The notes below the pieces were generated by a model. That model was not told where the DNA came from, did not search any database, and saw only the letters and a list, made by a program, of their open reading frames with translations. Position numbers and translations under genes: made by a program. 14,392 bases of DNA from Treponemataceae bacterium (GTDB lineage Bacteria > Spirochaetota > Spirochaetia > Treponematales > Treponemataceae). The DNA is taken from positions 1 through 14,392 of the forward strand of contig JAILRX010000251.1 of the NCBI GenBank assembly GCA_024697985.1. The letters run 5' to 3'. Shown here piece by piece: positions 1 through 6,220 of the stretch (positions within the stretch are counted from its first letter, which is position 1; every line of letters begins with the position of its first letter).

Positions 1-29
1 TTGCTTGATTAGAATATTAAAAAATTTTC

Positions 30-57
30 TTGTTCTATATGTAAATTATGTTATAAT
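30..57 (+). promoter_or_regulatory. Putative sigma-70 promoter overlapping the sigma-28 site
   Basis: TTGTTC (30-35) and a perfect TATAAT (52-57) are separated by 16 bp. The start would be near 64, inside the sigma-28 -10 element, so the two holoenzymes could not occupy the region together. In AT-rich DNA a TATAAT is easy to find by chance, but the -35 and spacing are reasonable. Confidence 0.4.
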
Positions 58-69
58 TTATGCCGATAA
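42..69 (+). promoter_or_regulatory. Putative sigma-28 (FliA) promoter for the chemoreceptor
   Basis: The -35-like TAAATTAT lies at 42-49 and the -10-like GCCGATAA at 62-69, 12 bp apart. The enterobacterial FliA consensus is TAAAGTTT-N11-GCCGATAA, so the -10 half is an exact match, the TAAA core is present and the spacer is one base longer. The expected start is near 76, about 40 nt before the ATG at 115. Sigma-28 control of chemoreceptors is known in many motile bacteria. Its use here is inferred from the match and the downstream gene. Confidence 0.6.
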
Positions 70-75
70 TTTTCT

Positions 76-89
76 AAGGGGGAAGGAAG
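76..89 (+). promoter_or_regulatory. Purine-rich Shine-Dalgarno-like tract, distant from the start codon
   Basis: AAGGGGGAAGGAAG is the only strong Shine-Dalgarno-like stretch upstream of the chemoreceptor, but it ends 25 nt before the ATG at 115. The frame is open back to a TAA at 67-69 and holds no ATG, GTG or TTG between. An ATT at 97 in the same frame would have good spacing, but such starts are very rare. The ATG at 115 is kept because the protein aligns with its paralogue from there. Confidence 0.35.
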
Positions 90-114
90 ATTTCAAATTT
101 TCCGCATAAAAATT

Positions 115-1731
115 ATGGCATTTGCAAAGAAATTTTATCCAAAAGAAGAAATTGTTTCAAAATTGACTTATCGAGAAAAGGAAAAACTTTCTAGCCTTGT
201 TAACGGCAATTTAATCTGCATTCCTTTATTTTTTGTTTTCGCAGCGGTATTGATACCTTTTAACTTCGCCAAAGTCGGAATTATGATGGCTGTTACATCA
301 ATCGCTTTTGTTGTTTCCATGGTTTTGACAAAAAAAGGGCACATCTACGTCGGTTCGTATTTTGCAACCGTCGGATTCCTTATTTCAACTTTGATTATTT
401 CTTTGTTCGTAGGATATTCTGATACAGGATTCGTATTTTTTAGAGGAGCTTGCTTTGCCTGTGTTATGGCAAATTTGAACTATCAGATCAGTATCAAGCG
501 CGGACAGCTCATTCTTTTTATGATTGCGTCATTTGTTATTGTGCTTCTCAGTGCATTTACTGTTTATAGGTCACTTATTGTAAGGGATCCTATGGTAATG
601 GCAATTACTCTTGTTGTCTGCTTCATGGGTATGTTTGCTGCCAACATGATGCTTTTGATGGCTGAAAGACAGAATTCTAAAATCATCAACCACTCTGAAA
701 ATGAGCACGTCAAGGTTGAAGAAAACCTCAATCGGATTACAAGAGTCTTGAATCAGACAAAAGAGTCCATCAATATCGGAAAGGAACTCGAAAAATCTAC
801 TTCAATCGCTTCCGGCAACATCCAGAAAATCAACGACCTGTACAAAAACCTTCTCGAATGTGCTGACGTGCTTACTGCCCAGACACAGAACGTGCGTGAT
901 TCAAGCGAGCAGGTTAACGAACATGCGGGTCTTATGAGCGAGGCCATCCAGAAACAGAACTCATCTCTTTCTCAGACTTCAATTGCCATGACGGAAATTT
1001 CGTCAAACATCAACAATATCAATGTGATTGCTGAAAAACGTCGTGAAGGCATGTCAGAGGCTGCCGGAATGCTTGATAAACAGCGTGAACTTTTGCAGCA
1101 GCTCGTCAATGATATCGAAAAGGTAAAATCTTCTTCAATGGAGATCGCAAAGTTTGTTCAGACAGTTGATTCGATTGCCGGACAGACTGCTTTGCTTGCG
1201 ATGAATGCTTCAATCGAGGCAGCCCATGCCGGAACCTTAGGAAAGGGCTTCAGCGTAATTGCTCAGGAGATTCGAAAACTCTCTGAGGAAACGACCCGCA
1301 ATGCAAACAAGATTTCAGATGCCTTGAAGGAAAATACAATTGTCGTTCAGGCAACTTCAGAGTCTGTTTCTGCCTTTGCCAACGCTTCAAATTCTAGTAC
1401 TGATGAAATTAAGGCTACCGTAAACTCAATGGAAGAAATCATTCATGGTATCAGCGAGATAAATATTGCAACTACTGAAATTATGGATTCCGTTCAGAAC
1501 GTCGTAGACCTTTCTACAGAAACCGATCATTTCGTTACCGATGTTGTCGCCAAGATTTCAGAACAGGACGACAGCCTTGTGAACATCTCAAATACAAATG
1601 ATGTTTTGCAGGAAAGGGTAAACAGCATTAAAACTGCTTTGGGTGATATAAGTGGAGCAATCGACAACATCCAGAATCAGGCCCTCAGTAACGAAGAAGT
1701 TTCCCAGAAAATTGCCGCATTGCTCGACTGA
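115..1731 (+). CDS. Methyl-accepting chemotaxis protein, membrane-embedded, no HAMP
   Basis: Chemoreceptor that should feed the CheA/CheW array at the inner membrane. Residues about 32-183 hold roughly six hydrophobic segments (near 33-50, 53-71, 77-99, 107-124, 131-150 and 158-183) with short loops and no periplasmic ligand-binding domain, so sensing would be within the membrane. No HAMP is seen; a long helical region begins near 190. The signalling hairpin tip at about 343-400 carries the family hallmark (IAGQTALLAMNASIEAAHAG, then GKGFSVIAQEIRKLSEE). The C-terminus ends ALLD, with no NWETF-type CheR-binding pentapeptide. It is a clear paralogue of the convergent gene at 1779-3419: both N-termini carry an F-x-PK-(D/E)-E-I motif and the tips are nearly identical. 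A sigma-28-like promoter lies upstream. The family assignment is secure; the stimulus is unknown. Confidence 0.95.
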   Translation: MAFAKKFYPKEEIVSKLTYREKEKLSSLVNGNLICIPLFFVFAAVLIPFNFAKVGIMMAVTSIAFVVSMVLTKKGHIYVGSYFATVGFLISTLIISLFVGYSDTGFVFFRGACFACVMANLNYQISIKRGQLILFMIASFVIVLLSAFTVYRSLIVRDPMVMAITLVVCFMGMFAANMMLLMAERQNSKIINHSENEHVKVEENLNRITRVLNQTKESINIGKELEKSTSIASGNIQKINDLYKNLLECADVLTAQTQNVRDSSEQVNEHAGLMSEAIQKQNSSLSQTSIAMTEISSNINNINVIAEKRREGMSEAAGMLDKQRELLQQLVNDIEKVKSSSMEIAKFVQTVDSIAGQTALLAMNASIEAAHAGTLGKGFSVIAQEIRKLSEETTRNANKISDALKENTIVVQATSESVSAFANASNSSTDEIKATVNSMEEIIHGISEINIATTEIMDSVQNVVDLSTETDHFVTDVVAKISEQDDSLVNISNTNDVLQERVNSIKTALGDISGAIDNIQNQALSNEEVSQKIAALLD

Positions 1732-1788
1732 TTAAACTGCTCGACTAGCCGCATTGCTCGACTAGTTGAGTTGCTCGATTATTCTTTG
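1721..1788. repeat. Four-unit 17-bp tandem repeat across two convergent stop codons
   Basis: Units begin at exactly 17-bp intervals at 1721, 1738, 1755 and 1772, each opening with TGCTCGACT (TGCTCGATT in the last). The second halves vary: GATTAAAC, AGCCGCAT, AGTTGAGT, ATTCTTTG. GCCGCAT also precedes unit 1, so GCCGCATTGCTCGACT occurs twice, at 1714-1729 and 1748-1763, 34 bp apart. Unit 1 encodes the last codons and TGA of the first receptor; unit 4 holds the TAA of the second, on the other strand. A near-palindrome (1757-1770) spans units 3 and 4 but no T-run follows. Confidence 0.85.
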
Positions 1789-3419
1789 TCCAAAAGCTGT
1801 GTGATTCGGCTAGAAACCTCATCATTCTGTTTAGCACTCTTTCTCATTTCAAAGATTACGACGTTGATTGCCGTAATCATGTCGCTGAGTGCTGACATAC
1901 ATTGCTGAAGTGTTACAGTCGAATCCGAAATTGCAAGCAGGTTGTCATTCTGATTGTTGATTTTTTCAACAACAGTCTTGAGGTTTTCGGAGTTGTCGTT
2001 TGCTTTTTCAACCAGGCTCTGAAGAGTCATGGTAACGTCGTGCGTAGAAGCGTTCATTCCGCTGATTCCGTGCAGAATGTCTTCGATTCCGGTGATGGTT
2101 TCACGGATGTCCTCTGCGCTCTGCTGATTTTCTGTCGCGAAAGCCGTTACCGATTCAGCTGCCTGCTGAACGAACAGCGCGTTATTTTTAAGAGTGTCAG
2201 AAATTTTTGCCGCATTCTTTGCTGTCTCTTCTGAAAGCTTTCTGATTTCCTGTGCGATAACTCCAAAACCTTTTCCCATCGTGCCTGCGTGAGCGGCTTC
2301 AATCGAGGCGTTCATAGCCAGAAGGTTTGTCTGACCTGCGATTGAGTCTACGGTCTGTACGAATTTGGCAATTTCGGTAGAAGATTCCTTGACCTGATTT
2401 ACCTGTTCTACAAGATTTTTAAGGAGTCCTGCCTGCTCGTCAAGAGTTTGGGCAACGGCCCCCATTTTTTCCCTTCGCTTTTCTGCAATCGTGTTGATGT
2501 TTGAAATGTTGCCTGCAAGTTCTGTTACCATGCCCGAAGTTCCGGCCAGGTCATCAGTCTGTTCCTGGATTCGGTTTCCGATGATTTCAGACTGCTCGTT
2601 GATTGTAAGACTGGAACTTTTTGCGCTTTCGGTCTGTACTTTCAGGACTTCGGCCGCATTCAATACATCCTTGTAAAGCGCATTGATTTTATCAACACTT
2701 TCAGAAGCCTTGGTTGAAGTAACGTTGAGCTGGTTTCCGATGTTGAGCGATTCCCTCGTTTCGTTAAGAACTGTCGTGATTTTATTCATCTGTTCAGCAA
2801 TCTGATTATGTTCTGATTCAGAATGCTTTACGACCGTTTCATTGTTTTTATTGGTAAAATAAAGAACGAGGTTTGCGGCAACAATGGCGTTCATATTGAT
2901 TACAAGGGATGAAATCCATCCGGAAGGATCTTCACTGATGAATCCCAGATAAATCGTAAACTGAGAAGCTAAAATCAATATAAGGCTTGCAACATGCATT
3001 ATGATGAGCTGATAGTTTTTGATGGCCGACATGGCGTTAAGAATTGCCATCGTAATACAGAAACATGCAATTCGATAGTTTACAAGGTTCGTATTGAGCC
3101 TGTCCGTGAAAAATGCAATTACGGAGCAGGATATTACTGTTCCGAGTGTGGAAAGAAGTGATCCTATCTGAATTTTTCCGGCGCGCACCACAAAAAGGGA
3201 TGCGATGAACATAATGGAAACTGGAAACATGAATACTGCCAGTTTGAAATCCTTGATGACAAATAGCACTAAAGTGAAGAATGAAAATAGGGATGCGAAA
3301 ACCTTGTCGCTTGAAATCAGGTTCGAAAGTTTTTTCTGGTCTCTGAATGAGAGTGCGTCATAAATTTCATCTTTTGGTAGAAAGAAATCTCGTTTTTTTG
3401 CTTTTTTTTCTTTTCGCAT
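1779..3419 (-). CDS. Methyl-accepting chemotaxis protein, membrane-embedded, no HAMP
   Basis: Second chemoreceptor of the same architecture as the gene it converges on. After a very basic first ten residues (MRKEKKAKKR), hydrophobic segments lie near 40-56, 60-78, 84-104, 114-131, 137-160 and 168-188. There is no periplasmic domain and no recognisable HAMP. The signalling tip at about 349-407 reads IAGQTNLLAMNASIEAAHAG then GKGFGVIAQEIRKLSEE, almost identical in protein to the paralogue, while the DNA differs at many synonymous positions. The helical arms outside the tip are much less conserved. The start is supported by AGGAGA six bases upstream of the ATG. Its stop codon sits in the last unit of the 17-bp repeat, 47 bp from the other receptor's stop. 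No sigma-28 motif was found upstream, unlike its partner. The C-terminus ends QLLDKE. The ligand is unknown. Confidence 0.95.
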   Translation of the reverse strand: MRKEKKAKKRDFFLPKDEIYDALSFRDQKKLSNLISSDKVFASLFSFFTLVLFVIKDFKLAVFMFPVSIMFIASLFVVRAGKIQIGSLLSTLGTVISCSVIAFFTDRLNTNLVNYRIACFCITMAILNAMSAIKNYQLIIMHVASLILILASQFTIYLGFISEDPSGWISSLVINMNAIVAANLVLYFTNKNNETVVKHSESEHNQIAEQMNKITTVLNETRESLNIGNQLNVTSTKASESVDKINALYKDVLNAAEVLKVQTESAKSSSLTINEQSEIIGNRIQEQTDDLAGTSGMVTELAGNISNINTIAEKRREKMGAVAQTLDEQAGLLKNLVEQVNQVKESSTEIAKFVQTVDSIAGQTNLLAMNASIEAAHAGTMGKGFGVIAQEIRKLSEETAKNAAKISDTLKNNALFVQQAAESVTAFATENQQSAEDIRETITGIEDILHGISGMNASTHDVTMTLQSLVEKANDNSENLKTVVEKINNQNDNLLAISDSTVTLQQCMSALSDMITAINVVIFEMRKSAKQNDEVSSRITQLLDKE

Positions 3420-3424
3420 ATGGT

Positions 3425-3430
3425 TCTCCT
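3425..3430 (-). promoter_or_regulatory. Ribosome binding site of the second chemoreceptor
   Basis: On the minus strand AGGAGA stands five bases before the ATG at 3419 (intervening bases 3420-3424). It is a strong site at normal spacing and fixes the start codon. Confidence 0.75.
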
Positions 3431-3462
3431 AATTAGCTGCACTCAAATGATAGAAAACTGTG

Positions 3463-3487
3463 TGTTACAAAAAAATAATGAGTAACA
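3463..3487. repeat. Inverted repeat TGTTAC/GTAACA between argS and the chemoreceptor
   Basis: TGTTAC (3463-3468) and GTAACA (3482-3487) form a 6-bp inverted repeat around a 13-base A-rich spacer. It lies about 45-70 bp upstream of the minus-strand chemoreceptor start and downstream of argS. It could be a weak operator or hairpin. No T-run follows the stem in the minus direction, so it is not a typical intrinsic terminator. The rest of the 3420-3545 gap shows only AT-rich DNA. Confidence 0.3.
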
Positions 3488-3545
3488 AAACGACTAATCA
3501 AGAGAAATTCTAAATGATAAATATGCTGCTAGCAACAAAAAAAAA

Positions 3546-5381
3546 TTACATTTTCTCCAAAAATGGAATTAATACCAGATTAAATCCATTCTGAAGTACG
3601 GTCTTTACGCACTGTGCCAGAGCAAGTCGTGCACCGCTCAAACTTTCGTTGTCTGCCGTAACGATAGGGCAGTCGTGATAGAATCGGCTGAAAGTTTTTG
3701 AAAGATCGTAAAGGTAAATTGCGATTCCGCTTGGGTCCATGTTTCTGGCTGCTTTTTCCACGATTTCCGGGAATTTTCCGAGCAGCTTGATCAGTTCCCA
3801 CTCGATGTCGCTTGTCAAAAGAGCAAGGGCGCTTTCATCAGTGTTTGGTTTCAAGCCTGTCTCATCAGCCTTTCGGATGATGGAGCAGATTCTGGCACCC
3901 ATGTACTGAAGGTAAGGTCCTGTATTTCCGTTGAAGGAAAGGCTTTCTTTTGGATTGAAAATCATGTCTTTGCTAGGATCGTTCTGGAGCAAAAAGTAGT
4001 GGAGGGCAGCAAGAGCGACTTTTTCAGCAACTTCCTGTGCGTTTCCAACTTCGTCTTCACGGCCTTTTGAAGAAATTTCTTCGAGGGCTCCGTCCCGCAG
4101 ACTGTCGATGAGGTCATCAGCGTCAACAACGGTTCCTTCGCGGCTCTTCATCCTTCCTTCTGGAAGATTTACCATACCGTATGAAAGGTGATAGAGCTGA
4201 TTTGCCCAGCTGAATCCGAGCTTTTTGAGGATGTAGAACAAAACCTTGAAGTGATAGATCTGTTCGCTTCCTACGACGTAAATGAGCTTGTTGAAGTCCC
4301 AGTCGTTGTGTCGGCTGATTGCGGTTCCGATATCCTGCGTTATGTAAACCGAGGTGCCGTCCTTTCGGAGCATGACTTTTTCCTGGTTTTCGCCTTCTTT
4401 ATTTTTGCCTGTAACTTCGGTAACGTCGATTCTGACAGAACCGTCATCGGCTTTGAAGAAGATGCCCTTTTCAAGACCGTCAAGAATTTCCTGTTTTCCC
4501 TTGAGGTAGGTTTCGCTTTCGTAATAGAGCTTGTCGAAACTTACGCCTGTTCTTTCGTAGGTTTTCTGAACTCCGCCAACGGCCCATTCGTTCATCTGTT
4601 TCCAGAGTTTGTGGACTTCAGGATTTCCTTTTTCCCACTCAACGAGCATGTTCTGTGCTTCGTTTTCAGCTTGTTCATGTTCTGCCTGGTCAAATGTTCC
4701 GTCTGCTTTTTTTCCGATGTTGTTGAATTCAACGTAGCAGTCTCCAACAAATCGGTCGCTCTTGACTCCGAGCTTTTCCGGTGTGTCACCGTTTGCTTCG
4801 TGGAATTTTTTGTATGCGAGCATTGATTTGCAGATATGAACACCACGATTGTTGATGATGTTTACCTTGAAAACCTGAGCGCCTTCGAATTTCATGATTC
4901 GGCTTACTGATTCACCGAGCGCGTCGTTTCTGAGGTGACCCAGGTGAAGAGGCTTGTTCGTGTTAGGGCTTGAAAATTCAATCATGACTCTTTCGCCGTC
5001 GAGCGGAGCATTTCCGTTCGTGTCGAATTTTCCGTAATCAGCATTCTGCTCGATAATTTTTTTGATGATTGATGAGCTTTCGCCGGCCTTGTCCAGAATT
5101 ACGTTGAGGTAAGGTCCTACGGCCTTGAATTTTCCGATTGATGATGAAACGGAATCTGCACTGACAAGCTTTTCAAGTTCAGCTGCAATCTGAGGAGGTC
5201 CCATTCTGAGGGATTTTGCGTATGTAAAAAGAGGAACTCCGAGGTCGCCCATTTCAGGGTTTGGTGGAGTAACGATCGTGATTTCATCAGCATTTACTGT
5301 AAGTTCGATGCCCTTTGTCTGAATGAATTTATTTAAGTTTTCTGAAACAATTGATTTGATTTGTGATTTTACGTCTGCCAT
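3546..5381 (-). CDS. argS: Arginyl-tRNA synthetase
   Basis: Class I synthetase charging tRNA-Arg with arginine in the cytoplasm. The N-terminal tRNA-recognition domain is about residues 1-115. The Rossmann catalytic core carries SSPNTNKPLHLGH (137-149), with HLGH as the HIGH signature. The KMSKS-loop equivalent is GRMKSREG (409-416), followed by TVVDADDL. The C-terminal DALR-type anticodon-binding domain includes FNGNTGPYLQYMGAR (483-497) and runs to the end. At 611 residues it is slightly long for the family; an acidic insertion near 195-255 accounts for this. The HLGH/RMKSREG combination and that insertion resemble, from memory, the Bacteroidetes-type enzyme rather than the E. coli type. 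The start has no clear Shine-Dalgarno. It lies 45 bp after the pgeF-like gene on the same strand and is probably the last gene of that operon. Confidence 0.97.
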   Translation of the reverse strand: MADVKSQIKSIVSENLNKFIQTKGIELTVNADEITIVTPPNPEMGDLGVPLFTYAKSLRMGPPQIAAELEKLVSADSVSSSIGKFKAVGPYLNVILDKAGESSSIIKKIIEQNADYGKFDTNGNAPLDGERVMIEFSSPNTNKPLHLGHLRNDALGESVSRIMKFEGAQVFKVNIINNRGVHICKSMLAYKKFHEANGDTPEKLGVKSDRFVGDCYVEFNNIGKKADGTFDQAEHEQAENEAQNMLVEWEKGNPEVHKLWKQMNEWAVGGVQKTYERTGVSFDKLYYESETYLKGKQEILDGLEKGIFFKADDGSVRIDVTEVTGKNKEGENQEKVMLRKDGTSVYITQDIGTAISRHNDWDFNKLIYVVGSEQIYHFKVLFYILKKLGFSWANQLYHLSYGMVNLPEGRMKSREGTVVDADDLIDSLRDGALEEISSKGREDEVGNAQEVAEKVALAALHYFLLQNDPSKDMIFNPKESLSFNGNTGPYLQYMGARICSIIRKADETGLKPNTDESALALLTSDIEWELIKLLGKFPEIVEKAARNMDPSGIAIYLYDLSKTFSRFYHDCPIVTADNESLSGARLALAQCVKTVLQNGFNLVLIPFLEKM

Positions 5382-5426
5382 ATTTTTATGGTAGCAGAAA
5401 AACGAATTTTATTCTACAAGAGTTTT

Positions 5427-6209
5427 TTACAAGAGACTTATCGTAGCGGCCATTGCCGAAAAACTTTCCTTGCCTTCAATCAGTTTTTCGCGGCGGAAAC
5501 TGCCGAAAAGAGGCGATGCGTCTTTGTTTTTGCTGCAGCAGGTACAAAATTCAAAGGATGTGATGTTTTCTTTTGGTATTCCGCATTTTTCAAGCAGGGC
5601 AAGATTTGCTTTTTCAAGTGAAAGAGCAAAATTGTTTTCATCAGACGCTCGGACACAAGCTGGATGAACGCAATCTTTCGAAAACGTCGTTCGAAAATAT
5701 TCGGCCCGTTCGCCGTCGACAAGATAGCAGCAGTCCCGTATGTGAGGTCCGAGTGCAACTTTTATTTCGCTTTTTTTTGCGCCGAACTGGTCTGTCAAAA
5801 TATCAATCGCTTTTGACGCAATACCTGTTCCTTTCCAGCCAGAATGCAGGCATCCGAATACGACTCCGTTTGTTGAAGGAGCTGCGATATAAATCGGCAT
5901 GCAGTCAGCGGCGGTTACGACAGGCAGAAGTTTTGAATTGTCCGTAATGATTCCATCTGCCTTAGTTTCAGTTTTTTCAATCTGAAGGGCATCTTCTTTT
6001 GTTCTAACGACAACGATGTTTTGGGAATGAATCAATTCTATGTTTACAACTGTTTTGTCAGGATATTTTTTTGAAAGATATTTCTCACGAATCTGGTTTT
6101 TTCCGTCTTTCCAGACATTCCGCATTGAACCGAGCGTAAAATTACTCAAAGAGCAACGTATTTTTTTTCCGTTGATTTCGGCTAAATCGAATTCAAAATC
6201 CATCATCAT
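5427..6209 (-). CDS. pgeF: PgeF/YfiH family protein (DUF152, 'laccase-domain')
   Basis: Member of the family once called polyphenol oxidase or Cu-oxidase_4. Relatives act as purine nucleoside-cleaving enzymes, and in E. coli the protein edits peptidoglycan precursors carrying L-Ser; which role applies here is not known. Expected metal and catalytic residues are present: H61 (in IHSQN, the position of the usual QVH motif), C103 in VTAADCMPI, and H122 in LHSGWKGT. The conserved GPHIRDCCY follows (154-162), and a C-terminal FGSFRR element replaces the usual F-x-S-x-RR. The length of 260 residues is normal. Three consecutive ATG codons open the frame; the first is taken, with no strong ribosome binding site. 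It starts 11 bp after the stop of the upstream 576-residue gene and is followed by argS, so all three are likely cotranscribed. Confidence 0.9.
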   Translation of the reverse strand: MMMDFEFDLAEINGKKIRCSLSNFTLGSMRNVWKDGKNQIREKYLSKKYPDKTVVNIELIHSQNIVVVRTKEDALQIEKTETKADGIITDNSKLLPVVTAADCMPIYIAAPSTNGVVFGCLHSGWKGTGIASKAIDILTDQFGAKKSEIKVALGPHIRDCCYLVDGERAEYFRTTFSKDCVHPACVRASDENNFALSLEKANLALLEKCGIPKENITSFEFCTCCSKNKDASPLFGSFRREKLIEGKESFSAMAATISLL

Positions 6210-6220
6210 AAACCGTCAGT

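Noticed and set aside
1141..1330. Possible gene conversion between the two chemoreceptor signalling tips
   Set aside because: The proteins are almost identical here but the DNA differs at many third-codon positions, so selection on the protein explains the similarity.
3537..3545. Run of nine A on the plus strand (T-run on the minus strand) right after argS, as a terminator
   Set aside because: In the minus direction the T-run comes before the near-palindrome GTTGCTAGCAGC, not after a hairpin, so the order is wrong for an intrinsic terminator.
4188..4826. 212-codon open frame on the plus strand inside argS
   Set aside because: It is antisense to the catalytic region of a clearly real synthetase. 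The predicted protein is Phe/Val/Cys-rich with no domain, as expected from the complement of Lys/Glu-rich codons.
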